The position numbers were made by a program, and so were the translations under genes. Shown here one piece after another: positions 32,407-41,827 of a stretch of 64,000 nt of DNA. The DNA is taken from positions 434,001 through 498,000 of the forward strand of contig NZ_JAIKTS010000001.1 in assembly GCF_023556335.1 (NCBI RefSeq), read 5' to 3'. Within the stretch, counting starts at the first letter, position 1; each line of letters opens with the position of its first letter. The notes beneath the pieces are model-generated. The model made no database searches, was not told the origin of the DNA, and worked only from the letters and a program-made list of their open reading frames with translations. This DNA comes from Stenotrophomonas mori (GTDB taxonomy: Bacteria; Pseudomonadota; Gammaproteobacteria; Xanthomonadales; Xanthomonadaceae).

Positions 32407-35244
32407 ATGCCCGTGACCCAAGACTACAAAGCCACCCTCCACCTGCCGGCGACGGATTTCCCGATGCGCGGCGACCTGCCCAAGCGCGAGCCGGGCATCC
32501 TGGCGCGTTGGGAAGAGCAGGGCATCTATGCGCAGCTGCGCGAGAACGCCAAGGGCCGGCCGCTGTTCGTGCTGCACGACGGGCCGCCCTATGCCAATGG
32601 CCAGATCCACCTGGGCCATGCGGTCAACAAGATCCTCAAGGACATCATCGTCAAGTCGCGCTACCTGGACGGTTTCGACGCGCCGTACGTGCCCGGCTGG
32701 GACTGCCATGGCCTGCCGATCGAGATCGCGGTGGAGAAGAAGTGGGGCAAGGTCGGTACCAAGCTCGATGCCGGTCAGTTCCGCCAGAAGTGCCGCGAAT
32801 ACGCCGAGGAGCAGATCGAGATCCAGCGCCGCGACTTCAAGCGCCTGGGCGTGGTCGGCGACTGGGACAACCCGTACAAGACGCTGAGCTTCGACTTCGA
32901 GGCCAACGAGATCCGCGCGCTGTCGCGGATCGTCGCCAACGGCCACCTGGTGCGCGGCGCCAAGCCGGTGCACTGGTGCTTCGACTGCGGCTCGGCCCTG
33001 GCCGAGGCCGAGATCGAGTACCAGGACAAGACCTCGCCGGCGATCGACGTGGCCTATGCCGCGCGTGATTCCCGGGCGCTGGCGGCGAGCTTTGGCGTGG
33101 ACCTGCCGGCCGGCGTGGAAGTGGCGGTGCCGATCTGGACCACCACGCCGTGGACGCTGCCGGCCTCGCTGGCGGTGTCGCTCGGCGCGGACATCGATTA
33201 CGCCCTGGTCGAGGGCCCGGCCCACAACGGCCAGCCGCGCTGGCTGGTGCTGGCCGCGACGCTGGCCGAGCGCGCGCTGTCGCGCTACGGCATCGGCGAG
33301 GTGGTGGTGCACGGCCACGCCAAGGGGGCGGCGCTGGAGAACCAGCGGCTGGCGCACCCGTTCTATCCCGAGCGCGACCTGCCGCTGCTCAACGGCGGGC
33401 ATGTGTCCGACGCCGACGGCACCGGCGCGGTGCATACCGCGCCCGGCCATGGCCAGGAGGACTTCGCGGTCAGCCAGCAGTACGGCGTGATGGACGCCTA
33501 CAACGCGGGCCAGATCAACCCGGTCGACGGCCGTGGCGTCTACCTGCCCTCCACGCCGCCGGCCGGCGAGGCGGTGTTGGCCGGCGTGCACCTGTGGAAG
33601 GCGCAGCCGCTGATCGTCGAGGTGTTGCGCGGCAGCGGTGCGCTGCTGGCGTTCGCCGAGATCCAGCACAGCTACCCGCACTGCTGGCGGCACAAGACGC
33701 CGGTGGTGTTCCGTGCCACCCCGCAATGGTTCATCTCGATGGACAAGGCCAACCTGCGCAGCGATGCGCTGGCCGCCATCGACACCGTGGGCTGGTTCCC
33801 GGCCTGGGGCAAGGCGCGCATCGCCAGCATGGTGGAAGGGCGTCCGGACTGGACGATCTCGCGCCAGCGCACCTGGGGCGTGCCGATCGCGCTGTTCATG
33901 CACCGCGAGACCGGTGAGCCGCACCCGCGCAGCGTCGAGCTGATGCTGCAGGTGGCCGACCGCGTGGAGGCCGACGGCATCGATGCCTGGTATGCGCTGG
34001 ATGCCGGCGAACTGCTGGGCGAGGACGCCGCGCAGTACGAGAAGGTCACCGACATCCTCGATGTCTGGTTCGACTCCGGCGTCACCCACGAGGGCGTGCT
34101 GCGCGCGCGCGGCTTCGGCAAGCCGGCCGACCTGTACCTGGAAGGCTCGGACCAGCACCGCGGCTGGTTCCAGTCCTCGCTGCTGACCGGGGTGGCGATA
34201 GACCGTGCGGCGCCGTACAAGCAGTGCCTGACCCATGGCTTCACCGTGGACGAGCACGGCCGCAAGATGTCCAAGTCGCTGGGCAACGGCATCGAGCCGC
34301 AGGAGATCATGCGCACCCTGGGCGCGGACATCCTGCGCCTGTGGATCGCCTCGGCCGACTACAGCAACGAGATGTCGCTGTCGCAGGAGATCCTCAAGCG
34401 CAATGCCGACGCCTACCGCCGCCTGCGCAACACCGCGCGCTTCCTGCTCGGCAACCTGGACGGCTTCGATCCGGTCCAGCACCTGCGTCCGCTGGAGGAC
34501 ATGGTGGCCCTGGACCGCTGGATCGTGCACCGCGCGCATGAGCTGCAGGAGAAGATCAAGGCCGCCTATGCCGAATACGACATGGCCGAGATCGTGCAGC
34601 TGCTGCTGAACTTCTGCAGCGTCGACCTGGGGTCGCTGTACCTGGACGTGACCAAGGACCGCCTGTACACGATGCCGGCCGACTCGCGCGGGCGGCGTTC
34701 GGCGCAGAGTGCCATGTACCGCATCGTCGAGGCCTTCGTGCGCTGGATCGCCCCGATCCTGACCTTCACCGCCGACGAGCTGTGGGGCTACCTGCCGGGC
34801 GCGCGCGCCGACAACGTGCTGTTCACCACCTGGTACGACGGGCTGGCGCCGCTGCCGGATGACGCGCAGCTGTCGGCCGCCGATTTCGACCAGCTGCTGG
34901 CGCTGCGCGAGCAGGTCGCCAAGGTGCTGGAGCCGATGCGGACCAACGGCGCCATCGGCGCCGCGCTGGAAGCGGAGATCACGGTCGCGGCCAGTGCCGA
35001 GCAGGCGGCCAGCTGGCAGCCGCTGGCCGACGAGCTGCGTTTCTTCTTCATCAGTGGCGATGTCAGCGTGCGACCGGCGACCACCGACGAGGTGTTCGTC
35101 AGCGCGCAGCCGACCGACAAGGCCAAGTGCGTGCGCTGCTGGCACCACCGCGCCGACGTGGGCAGCCACCCGGCCCATCCGCAGCTGTGCGGCCGCTGCG
35201 CCGGCAACGTCGACGGCCCGGGCGAAGACCGCCGCTGGTTCTGA
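32407..35244 (+). CDS. ileS: Isoleucyl-tRNA synthetase
   Basis: A 945-residue class I synthetase. The catalytic signatures are H68-L-G-H71 and KMSKS at 620-624. The CP1 editing domain, needed to clear valine, spans roughly 180-420 and contains the threonine-rich [11 protein letters not shown]-terminal zinc finger (CVRCWHH near 908 and CGRC near 930) is present, as in bacterial-type IleRS. The ATG abuts the ribF stop; a GTG two codons later could also serve. It is followed by lspA and ispH in the standard order. Confidence 0.98.
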   Translation: MPVTQDYKATLHLPATDFPMRGDLPKREPGILARWEEQGIYAQLRENAKGRPLFVLHDGPPYANGQIHLGHAVNKILKDIIVKSRYLDGFDAPYVPGWDCHGLPIEIAVEKKWGKVGTKLDAGQFRQKCREYAEEQIEIQRRDFKRLGVVGDWDNPYKTLSFDFEANEIRALSRIVANGHLVRGAKPVHWCFDCGSALAEAEIEYQDKTSPAIDVAYAARDSRALAASFGVDLPAGVEVAVPIWTTTPWTLPASLAVSLGADIDYALVEGPAHNGQPRWLVLAATLAERALSRYGIGEVVVHGHAKGAALENQRLAHPFYPERDLPLLNGGHVSDADGTGAVHTAPGHGQEDFAVSQQYGVMDAYNAGQINPVDGRGVYLPSTPPAGEAVLAGVHLWKAQPLIVEVLRGSGALLAFAEIQHSYPHCWRHKTPVVFRATPQWFISMDKANLRSDALAAIDTVGWFPAWGKARIASMVEGRPDWTISRQRTWGVPIALFMHRETGEPHPRSVELMLQVADRVEADGIDAWYALDAGELLGEDAAQYEKVTDILDVWFDSGVTHEGVLRARGFGKPADLYLEGSDQHRGWFQSSLLTGVAIDRAAPYKQCLTHGFTVDEHGRKMSKSLGNGIEPQEIMRTLGADILRLWIASADYSNEMSLSQEILKRNADAYRRLRNTARFLLGNLDGFDPVQHLRPLEDMVALDRWIVHRAHELQEKIKAAYAEYDMAEIVQLLLNFCSVDLGSLYLDVTKDRLYTMPADSRGRRSAQSAMYRIVEAFVRWIAPILTFTADELWGYLPGARADNVLFTTWYDGLAPLPDDAQLSAADFDQLLALREQVAKVLEPMRTNGAIGAALEAEITVAASAEQAASWQPLADELRFFFISGDVSVRPATTDEVFVSAQPTDKAKCVRCWHHRADVGSHPAHPQLCGRCAGNVDGPGEDRRWF

Positions 35245-35328
35245 GCAACCGGCGCCGCTTGCCTGCGCGTGCACGCGGGCGGCGCCATCATCGGGCCTCC
35301 CGCGGCCCGCACACCGGAAGTCCCGTCC

Positions 35329-35850
35329 ATGCAAACCCCCGCCATCAAACCCAATGCCCTGGTCTGGCTGCTGCTCTCGGCCGCGATCATCGGGCTGGAC
35401 CAGTGGAGCAAGGCCTGGGTGCTGTCGAGCCTGCCCGAGTTCACGCAGGTGCCGGTGATCGACGGCGTCTGGAACTGGTATCGCACCTACAACACCGGCG
35501 CCGCGTTCAGCTTCCTCAGCGACGCCGGCGGCTGGCAGCGCTGGTTCTTCACCGTGCTGGCGCTGGGCATCAGCGGCTTGATGGGCCATTGGCTGTCGCG
35601 CACCGCGCGCGGCAACTGGCGCGCCGCGCTGCCCTACGCGCTGGTGATCGGCGGCGCCCTGGGCAATGTCATCGACCGCCAGCTGCACGGCCACGTGATC
35701 GATTTCATCCAATGGTACGTCGGCGACCATTATTGGCCGGCATTCAACCTGGCCGACTCGGCGATCGTCGCCGGCGCCGTCGGCATCGCCCTGGGCGGCC
35801 TGTTCGACGGCAAGGGCAAGCGGCGGCCGGATGCCGTGGACGGGCCTTGA
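35329..35850 (+). CDS. lspA: Lipoprotein signal peptidase (signal peptidase II)
   Basis: A 173-residue, four-helix aspartyl protease of the inner membrane that cleaves prolipoproteins before the lipidated Cys. The catalytic Asp residues lie in [17 protein letters not shown] and FNLADSAI, and the [10 protein letters not shown] motif is present. GGAAG lies eight bases before the ATG. The gap to ileS is 84 bp. It serves the lipoproteins encoded in this window, such as CyoA and the M13 peptidase. Confidence 0.97.
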   Translation: MQTPAIKPNALVWLLLSAAIIGLDQWSKAWVLSSLPEFTQVPVIDGVWNWYRTYNTGAAFSFLSDAGGWQRWFFTVLALGISGLMGHWLSRTARGNWRAALPYALVIGGALGNVIDRQLHGHVIDFIQWYVGDHYWPAFNLADSAIVAGAVGIALGGLFDGKGKRRPDAVDGP

Positions 35851-35897
35851 GTCCGGCCCGGTTCATCCACCATTCCCTGTTCCCCACGAGGGTCCTC

Positions 35898-35903
35898 TAG
35901 AAT
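35898..35903 (+). promoter_or_regulatory. -10 box giving a leaderless ispH transcript
   Basis: TAGAAT ends six bases before the ispH ATG. No ribosome site lies between them, so a transcript from here would begin at or next to the start codon. Confidence 0.5.
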
Positions 35904-35909
35904 CCCCGC

Positions 35910-36860
35910 ATGGACGTACTGCTCGCCAATCCCCGTGGTTTCTGCGCTGGTGTCGACCGCGCCATCGAGATCGTCAAGCGCGCGATCGAGACGCTCGGCG
36001 CCCCGATCTACGTACGCCACGAGGTGGTGCACAACCGCTTCGTGGTCGACGACCTGAAGCAGCGCGGCGCGATCTTCGTCGAAGAACTGGACGAGGTGCC
36101 CGACGGCAACACGGTCATCTTCAGCGCCCACGGCGTCTCGCAGGCCGTGCGCGACGAGGCCGGGCGGCGCGGGCTCAAGGTGTTCGACGCGACCTGTCCG
36201 CTGGTGACCAAGGTGCATTTCGAGGTGGCGCGCCATTGCCGCGCCGGCCGCGACGTGGTGCTGATCGGCCACGAAGGCCACCCCGAGGTCGAAGGCACCA
36301 TGGGGCAGTGGCGCAGCGAGGCCGGCGCCGGTGCGATCTACCTGGTCGAGGACGAGCAGGACGTCGCGGCGCTGGCGGTCGGGCAGCCGGACAACCTGGC
36401 CTACACCACCCAGACCACGCTCTCGGTGGACGACACCCTGAGCGTGATCGCCGCGCTGCGGCGCAAGTTCCCGGCGATCCAGGGGCCGAAGAACGACGAC
36501 ATCTGCTACGCCACCCAGAACCGCCAGGATGCGGTGCGCGAGCTCGCCCAGCGCTGCGACCTGGTGCTGGTGGTCGGTTCGCCGAACAGTTCCAACTCCA
36601 ACCGCCTGGCCGAACTCGCGCGGCGCGAGGGCGTGGAGTCCTATCTGATCGATGGTGCGCACGAGATCGACCCGGGCTGGATCGCCGGCAAGCGGCACAT
36701 CGGCCTGACCGCCGGCGCGTCCGCGCCGCAGGTGCTGGTGGACGGCGTCCTTGACCGCCTGCGCGAACTGGGTGCCGGCCGTGTCGGTGAACTGGACGGC
36801 GAGCCGGAGTCGATGGTGTTCGCGCTGCCCAAGGAGCTGCGCCTGCGTCTGGTCGATTGA
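35910..36860 (+). CDS. ispH: 4-hydroxy-3-methylbut-2-enyl diphosphate reductase
   Basis: A 316-residue iron-sulfur enzyme for the last step of the MEP isoprenoid pathway, forming IPP and DMAPP. The three cluster cysteines are C12 ([10 protein letters not shown]), one in DATCPLVTK near 97, and one in [11 protein letters not shown] near 197. [12 protein letters not shown] binds the diphosphate. No ribosome site precedes the ATG, and a TAGAAT box sits six bases upstream. Its stop codon lies inside the -35 box of the following tRNA gene. Confidence 0.97.
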   Translation: MDVLLANPRGFCAGVDRAIEIVKRAIETLGAPIYVRHEVVHNRFVVDDLKQRGAIFVEELDEVPDGNTVIFSAHGVSQAVRDEAGRRGLKVFDATCPLVTKVHFEVARHCRAGRDVVLIGHEGHPEVEGTMGQWRSEAGAGAIYLVEDEQDVAALAVGQPDNLAYTTQTTLSVDDTLSVIAALRRKFPAIQGPKNDDICYATQNRQDAVRELAQRCDLVLVVGSPNSSNSNRLAELARREGVESYLIDGAHEIDPGWIAGKRHIGLTAGASAPQVLVDGVLDRLRELGAGRVGELDGEPESMVFALPKELRLRLVD

Positions 36861-36885
36861 CCCCTGTCGCGGCCGGCCCTACAAT
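36857..36885 (+). promoter_or_regulatory. Sigma-70 promoter of tRNA-Thr
   Basis: TTGACC (36857-36862) and TACAAT (36880-36885) are separated by 17 bp. The -35 contains the ispH stop codon (36858-36860). Confidence 0.85.
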
Positions 36886-36895
36886 CCGCCGCTCC

Positions 36896-36971
36896 GCCGG
36901 AATAGCTCAGTTGGTAGAGCGGCGCATTCGTAATGCGTAGGTCGTAGGTTCGATTCCTATTTCCGGCACCA
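36896..36971 (+). tRNA. tRNA-Thr (anticodon CGT)
   Basis: A 76-nt cloverleaf with encoded CCA. The acceptor arms are GCCGGAA and TTCCGGC, D loop AGTTGGTA, anticodon stem GCGCA/TGCGT with loop TTCGTAA, and T loop TTCGATT. The CGT anticodon reads ACG threonine codons. A perfect-spacing promoter precedes it and a terminator follows within 10 nt. Confidence 0.97.
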
Positions 36972-36980
36972 GCATCAGAA

Positions 36981-37016
36981 GAAAGGCCGGACGTCCGCGT
37001 CCGGCCTTTTCTTTTT
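36981..37016 (+). terminator. Terminator of tRNA-Thr
   Basis: AAAGGCCGGACG pairs with CGTCCGGCCTTT and runs into TTCTTTTT. It is a strong intrinsic terminator. Confidence 0.92.
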
Positions 37017-37662
37017 CCGCCACGCCGCCGTCCGTTTCGGGCGGCCTGCGGGAGTGGCTGGAAACAGCGGGCGTGGCCGGGCAGATTCCGCGCTGGACAA
37101 GAAGGCAAGGGCCGCCGCACAGGGAGGCGGGCCGGTGCGACGTTCCGTCGGCGGTCTGCAACGCGCCACCGTCGCTGCACAGGGCTCGCCACGGGCGGCC
37201 GCCGCGATGGCACCTGCCGTCGTGTGCGAGGGCCCGGTCGATGGTGCCGGACAGCGCTCGTTCGGCCGCGGTCGAGCGCGGCCGTGGCCGTTGCGGCGCG
37301 CCGGAACAGGCGGTGCGCGCGGGCGTCCCGCGCCGATGGCAGGGGTGCCGGCGATCTCCACGTCACCGCCGCCGGGTGAGCGCGCACGCTGGCCGGCCGG
37401 CCGCGGCAGGGCGCTTCACGCACCTGAAGGGGCGCGCAGGCGGAGCGGGTGCGACAACATGTCGCACGAGGAAAGCCCCAAACGCTGTGTGGAATCCTTG
37501 TCAATGCCTTTCTAAAGCGTTGGACGGCGCCTAGAATTACGGTGCTGAATCCAGCATTCCCGTAGGCGTGCACCCCGGTGGGCAATCCCCGGTGGCCGTT
37601 CACGCAGCGCAACAGCGTGCGGGAAGCCGGAGCAGGCGCCCCCTCGCAATTGGATCGACTCG
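37017..37662. other. Long 5' region of the cyo operon
   Basis: This 646-bp interval has several overlapping open frames of about 150 codons on both strands. They have Arg/Pro/Ala-rich shadow composition and no family resemblance, so no gene is called. The 3' part holds a 19-bp palindrome at 37449-37467 and a TAGAAT -10 candidate at 37532-37537. The latter implies a leader of about 120 nt before cyoA. Confidence 0.55.
37449..37467. promoter_or_regulatory. Palindromic operator candidate upstream of cyoA
   Basis: GTGCGACAACATGTCGCAC is a perfect inverted repeat with 8-bp arms and a 3-bp centre. The half-sites GCGAC/GTCGC look like those bound by RegA/PrrA/RoxR redox response regulators. It lies about 65 bp before the candidate -10 box, where an activator could act. 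The assignment is inference. Confidence 0.5.
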
Positions 37663-38718
37663 ATGATTCCGTTGAAATCGCTTGGACGCTGGCTGCGTCC
37701 GGGATTGCTGTTTGTATTCGCCGCGCTGCTGGCTGGTTGCGACGCGGCCATCTTCAACCCCAAGGGCCAGATCGGCCATGACGAGAAGACGCTGCTGATC
37801 ACCGCCACGGTGCTGATGCTGCTGGTCGTCGTGCCGGTGATCATCATGACCCTGGTGTTCGCCTGGCGGTACCGCGCCTCCAACACCAAGGCCCGCTACG
37901 AGCCGAAGTGGGCGCACTCCACCGCGATCGAAGTGGTGGTGTGGTCGATCCCCTGCATGATCGTGCTGGTGCTGGCGGTGCTGACCTGGCGCTCCTCGCA
38001 TGCGCTGGATCCCTACCGGCCGCTGGAGTCGGAGCACAAGGGCGTGACCATCGAGGCGATCTCGCTCGACTGGAAGTGGCTGTTCGTCTACCCGGAAGAG
38101 AACGTGGCCGTGGTCAACGAGCTGGTGTTCCCGGTCGATGCGCCGCTGAACTTCAAGCTGACCTCGGACACGGTGATGAATGCGTTCTTCATCCCGAGCC
38201 TGGGCAGCATGATCTATTCGATGGCGGGCATGGAGACCAAGCTGCACCTGATCGCCAACGAGGCGGGCGTGTTCGAGGGCATGTCCTCGCACTACAGCGG
38301 CGCGGGCTTCAACAAGATGCACTTCAGCGCGCACGCGGTCTCCGACGAGGAGTACCAGCAGTGGCTGGGCAAGGTGCGGGCTGAGGCCCGGGTGATGGAC
38401 AAGGCCGCGTTCGCCGAGCTGGGCGCGCAGAAGAACCACGACTGGTTCCCGGTCACCTACTACGGCAATGCCGAAGCCGGCCTGTTCGACTGGCTGGTCG
38501 CGCGCCACATGGGCGACAACCACCACTTCGGCATGAAGCATGGCCCGCGCATGGCGCACGGCGAGGACGGCCACGCCGGCCACGACGCCGCCGGCGGCCA
38601 TGAAGGGCACGACGCCCCCGCACACGCTGCCGACGACACGGATGCCGCGCCGCACGCCGAACACAACGCAGACGAGCCCGCCGCCGCCCATGCCGGCCAC
38701 GGCGCCTCGGGAGAATGA
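37663..38718 (+). CDS. cyoA: Cytochrome bo3 ubiquinol oxidase subunit II
   Basis: A 351-residue lipoprotein subunit (lipobox LAGC, Cys26) with two membrane helices and a periplasmic cupredoxin domain. The Cu(A) cysteines of cytochrome c oxidases are absent, and DPKGQIG-type and [19 protein letters not shown] segments match CyoA. It is therefore a quinol oxidase subunit. The C-terminal 65-70 residues are a His/Asp/Ala-rich tail with about 13 histidines, longer than in E. coli CyoA. It is the first gene of cyoABCD; its stop is just before the cyoB start. Confidence 0.96.
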   Translation: MIPLKSLGRWLRPGLLFVFAALLAGCDAAIFNPKGQIGHDEKTLLITATVLMLLVVVPVIIMTLVFAWRYRASNTKARYEPKWAHSTAIEVVVWSIPCMIVLVLAVLTWRSSHALDPYRPLESEHKGVTIEAISLDWKWLFVYPEENVAVVNELVFPVDAPLNFKLTSDTVMNAFFIPSLGSMIYSMAGMETKLHLIANEAGVFEGMSSHYSGAGFNKMHFSAHAVSDEEYQQWLGKVRAEARVMDKAAFAELGAQKNHDWFPVTYYGNAEAGLFDWLVARHMGDNHHFGMKHGPRMAHGEDGHAGHDAAGGHEGHDAPAHAADDTDAAPHAEHNADEPAAAHAGHGASGE

Positions 38719-38720
38719 CA

Positions 38721-40718
38721 ATGTTGGGAAAACTGTCGCTTGACGCGATTCCACACGACCCGATCATCACGACCACGCTGATCGTCGCGGGTCTGGGTGG
38801 CCTGGCGGTGCTGGGCCTGATCACCAAGGCCCGGCTCTGGGGATACCTGTGGAAGGAATGGTTCACCTCGGTGGACCACAAGAAGATCGGCGCGATGTAC
38901 CTCATCGTCGCCTTCGTGATGCTGCTGCGCGGCTTCGCCGACGCGATCATGATGCGCATGCAGCAGGCGGTCGCTGCCGGCGGCGCGGAGGGCTACCTGC
39001 CACCGCACCACTACGACCAGATCTTCACCGCCCACGGCGTGATCATGATCTTCTTCGTGGCCATGCCGTTGATCACCGGCCTGATGAACCTGGTGGTTCC
39101 GCTGCAGATCGGTGCCCGCGACGTGGCCTTCCCGTTCCTGAACTCGCTCAGCTTCTGGCTGTTCGTGTCGGGCGCGGGCCTGGTCATGATCTCGCTGGGC
39201 CTGGGCGAGTTCGCGCAGACCGGCTGGCTGGCGTTCCCGCCGCTGTCCGGGCTCGAGTACAGTCCCGGCGTCGGCGTGGACTACTACATATGGGGACTGC
39301 AGGTCTCCGGCCTGGGCACCACGCTGAGCGGCATCAACTTCCTGGTGACGATCATGAAGCTGCGGACCCCGGGCATGCCGCTGATGAAGATGCCGGTGTT
39401 CACCTGGACCGCGCTGGTCACCAACGTGCTGATCATCGCCGCCTTCCCGGTGCTGACCGTCACCCTGGTGCTGCTGACCCTGGACCGCTACCTGGGCATG
39501 CACTTCTTCACCAACGACGCCGGCGGCAACGCCATGCTGTACATCAACCTGATCTGGATCTGGGGCCACCCGGAGGTCTACATCCTGGTGATGCCGGCAT
39601 TCGGCGTGTTCTCCGAAGTCATCGCCACGTTCTCGCGCAAGACCCTGTTCGGCTACAAGGGCATGGTCTACGCCACCGCGGCGATCGGCGTGCTGTCGTT
39701 CCTGGTGTGGCTGCACCACTTCTTCACCATGGGCTCGGGTGCCAACGTCAATGCCTTCTTCGGCATCACGACGATGATCATCTCGATCCCCACCGGCGTG
39801 AAGATCTTCAACTGGCTGTTCACGATGTTCCGTGGCCGCGTGCACTTCACCTCGCCGGTGCTGTGGACGATCGGCTTCATGATCACCTTCACCATCGGCG
39901 GCATGACCGGCGTGATGCTGGCGATCCCGGCCATCGACTTCGTGCTGCACAACTCGCTGTTCCTGATCGCCCACTTCCACAACACCATCATCGGTGCCGT
40001 GGTGTTCGGCATGATGGCCGGCATCACCTACTGGTTCCCGAAGATGTTCGGCTTCAAGCTGGACGAGACTTGGGGCAAGCGCGCGTTCTGGTGCTGGTTC
40101 ATCGGCTTCTATGTCGCCTTCATGCCGCTGTACGTGCTGGGCTTCATGGGCGTGACCCGTCGCCTGCAGAGCTATCCGAACGCCGACTACCAGCCGTACT
40201 TCGTGGTCGCGATGATCGGTGCGTTCATCATCGGCGCCGGCATCCTGTGCCAGCTCATCCAGCTCGTGGTCTCGATCCGCGACCGCAAGAAGAACGCGGA
40301 CCTGACCGGCGACCCGTGGGACGCCCGTACCCTGGAGTGGGAGACCGCTTCGCCGGTGCAGTTCTACAACTTCGCCGTCTCGCCCAAGGGCGAGGAGCTG
40401 GACGACTTCTGGGAGCGCAAGCAGCGCGGTGAAGCCTGGGCGCGGCCGGCCAAGTACAGCGACATCCACATGCCGCGCAACACCGGCACCGGCGTGGTGA
40501 TCGGCGCCTTCAGCCTGATCGGCGGCTTCGCGATGATCTGGCACATCTGGTGGCTGGCCATCGTCGGCCTGGTCGGCATGATCGGCACCTTCATCTACCG
40601 CACCTTCGACAAGGACGTGGACTACTGGGTGCCGGCCGCCGAAGTGGAGCGCATCGAAAACGAACACCACCGCCACCTGGAAGCACAGGGGCTGGTGAAG
40701 AGCGAGGTGAAGGCATGA
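38721..40718 (+). CDS. cyoB: Cytochrome bo3 ubiquinol oxidase subunit I
   Basis: The 665-residue catalytic heme-copper subunit, reducing O2 and pumping protons. Ligand motifs are intact: [10 protein letters not shown] for the low-spin heme, WGHPEVYI with the cross-linked His-Tyr, WLHHFF for Cu(B), and AHFHNTIIG for both hemes. The quinol-site residues in [15 protein letters not shown] and [11 protein letters not shown] support a quinol donor. ATG 38721 has GGGAG eight bases upstream. The ATG at 38715 overlaps the cyoA stop but sits too close to that site. The cyoC start overlaps its stop. Confidence 0.97.
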   Translation: MLGKLSLDAIPHDPIITTTLIVAGLGGLAVLGLITKARLWGYLWKEWFTSVDHKKIGAMYLIVAFVMLLRGFADAIMMRMQQAVAAGGAEGYLPPHHYDQIFTAHGVIMIFFVAMPLITGLMNLVVPLQIGARDVAFPFLNSLSFWLFVSGAGLVMISLGLGEFAQTGWLAFPPLSGLEYSPGVGVDYYIWGLQVSGLGTTLSGINFLVTIMKLRTPGMPLMKMPVFTWTALVTNVLIIAAFPVLTVTLVLLTLDRYLGMHFFTNDAGGNAMLYINLIWIWGHPEVYILVMPAFGVFSEVIATFSRKTLFGYKGMVYATAAIGVLSFLVWLHHFFTMGSGANVNAFFGITTMIISIPTGVKIFNWLFTMFRGRVHFTSPVLWTIGFMITFTIGGMTGVMLAIPAIDFVLHNSLFLIAHFHNTIIGAVVFGMMAGITYWFPKMFGFKLDETWGKRAFWCWFIGFYVAFMPLYVLGFMGVTRRLQSYPNADYQPYFVVAMIGAFIIGAGILCQLIQLVVSIRDRKKNADLTGDPWDARTLEWETASPVQFYNFAVSPKGEELDDFWERKQRGEAWARPAKYSDIHMPRNTGTGVVIGAFSLIGGFAMIWHIWWLAIVGLVGMIGTFIYRTFDKDVDYWVPAAEVERIENEHHRHLEAQGLVKSEVKA

Positions 40719-41347
40719 GTACGACCGCCCCCACGATGAACCCCGGTCACGCCGCGCCCGCGGCGGACCACGACCACGAGCACCACCACGACGCCGGCGA
40801 AGGCACCGTCTTCGGTTTCTGGGTGTACCTGATGAGCGATCTGCTCATCTTCGCCTCGCTGTTCGCCACCTATGTGGTGCTGGCCGGCGGCACCAACGGC
40901 GGTCCCGGCGCCAAGGAGCTGTTCGACCTGAAGTTCGTCGCCGGCGAAACCGCGCTGCTGCTGGTGTCGTCGCTGACCTTCGGGCTGGGCATGATCGCCC
41001 TGCACCAGAAGAAGGTCGGGCAGATGTTCGCCTGGCTGGGCATCACCTGGCTGCTGGGCCTGGGCTTCATGATCATGGAGATCTGGGAGTTCAACCACCT
41101 GGTGCACCAGGGCTACGGCCCTGACCACAGCGCCTTCCTGTCGGCGTTCTTCGCCCTGGTCGGCACCCACGGCCTGCACGTCAGTGCCGGCATGCTGTGG
41201 CTGCTGGTGATGTTCATCCAGCTCAAGCAGAACGGACTGACCCAGACCAACAAGACCCGCATGGCGTGCCTGAGCCTGTTCTGGCACTTCCTGGACCTGG
41301 TCTGGATCGGCGTGTTCTCTGTCGTCTACCTGACTGGAGCCCTGTGA
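40715..41347 (+). CDS. cyoC: Cytochrome bo3 ubiquinol oxidase subunit III
   Basis: A 210-residue, five-helix subunit III. The N terminus is His-rich ([13 protein letters not shown]), as in E. coli Cyo[22 protein letters not shown] and [13 protein letters not shown] are family hallmarks. The ATG overlaps the cyoB stop (ATGA), so translation is coupled. It stabilises the CyoB core in the inner membrane. Confidence 0.97.
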   Translation: MSTTAPTMNPGHAAPAADHDHEHHHDAGEGTVFGFWVYLMSDLLIFASLFATYVVLAGGTNGGPGAKELFDLKFVAGETALLLVSSLTFGLGMIALHQKKVGQMFAWLGITWLLGLGFMIMEIWEFNHLVHQGYGPDHSAFLSAFFALVGTHGLHVSAGMLWLLVMFIQLKQNGLTQTNKTRMACLSLFWHFLDLVWIGVFSVVYLTGAL

Positions 41348-41685
41348 TGTCCGCACACGACAACCAAGCGCACAGTGCCGGCGGCGAGAGCCACGGCAGC
41401 GTCAAGTCCTACCTCACCGGCTTCGTGCTGGCCGCGTTGCTGACCATCATCCCGTTCTGGGCGGTGATGAGCGGCGCGCTGCCGTCGGCCTTCGCCACCG
41501 GGATGGTGATCCTGGTCACCGGCGTGCTGCAGCTGCTGGTCCACCTGGTGTTCTTCCTGCACCTGGACCGTTCCTCGGCGGCGCGCTGGAACGTCAACGC
41601 CGGCCTGTTCACCCTGGTGGTGATCGGCATCATCGTGGCCGGCACGCTGTGGGTCATGTGGAACATGAACTACCACATGATGTGA
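41347..41685 (+). CDS. cyoD: Cytochrome bo3 ubiquinol oxidase subunit IV
   Basis: A 112-residue, three-helix subunit IV helping assembly of the copper centre. SHGSVKSYLTGFVLA opens the first helix as in CyoD, and HLVFFLHLDRSS follows. The ATG shares its A with the cyoC stop (TGATG). A terminator 25 nt downstream ends the operon. cyoE, the heme O synthase gene, is not here and must be elsewhere in the genome. Confidence 0.96.
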   Translation: MSAHDNQAHSAGGESHGSVKSYLTGFVLAALLTIIPFWAVMSGALPSAFATGMVILVTGVLQLLVHLVFFLHLDRSSAARWNVNAGLFTLVVIGIIVAGTLWVMWNMNYHMM

Positions 41686-41709
41686 TCCGCGGCATCGCCG
41701 TGCGCGTTG

Positions 41710-41737
41710 GAAAGGCCGCCTCCGGGCGGCCTTTTCC
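41710..41737 (+). terminator. Terminator of cyoABCD
   Basis: AAAGGCCGCC / GGCGGCCTTTT hairpin with a 4-nt loop and T run. Confidence 0.9.
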
Positions 41738-41760
41738 ATTGCCGCGGACGTGGACCGGCG

Positions 41761-41791
41761 GCGGCCGGTTGCAGGTCCTGCGACCGGCCGC
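41761..41791. repeat. Long palindrome at the radA promoter
   Basis: Two 15-nt arms pair with one mismatch around a 2-nt loop. The left arm runs from GCGGCCGGT to GCAGG, the right arm from CCTGC to ACCGGCCGC. It ends just before TATCCT (41795-41800), a candidate radA -10. It could be an operator, a cruciform or the base of a hairpin in cyo read-through RNA. Confidence 0.6.
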
Positions 41792-41827
41792 GGGTATCCT
41801 GTGCGGCGATCCACCAGGGAAATGCCG

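Noticed and set aside
37054..37534. 150-codon frames between tRNA-Thr and cyoA
   Set aside because: Two overlapping frames with shadow composition, no ribosome site and no recognisable fold; likely open by base composition alone.
37663..41685. aa3-type cytochrome c oxidase
   Set aside because: Subunit II lacks the Cu(A) Cys ligands and subunit I keeps quinol-site residues, so this is a bo3-type quinol oxidase.
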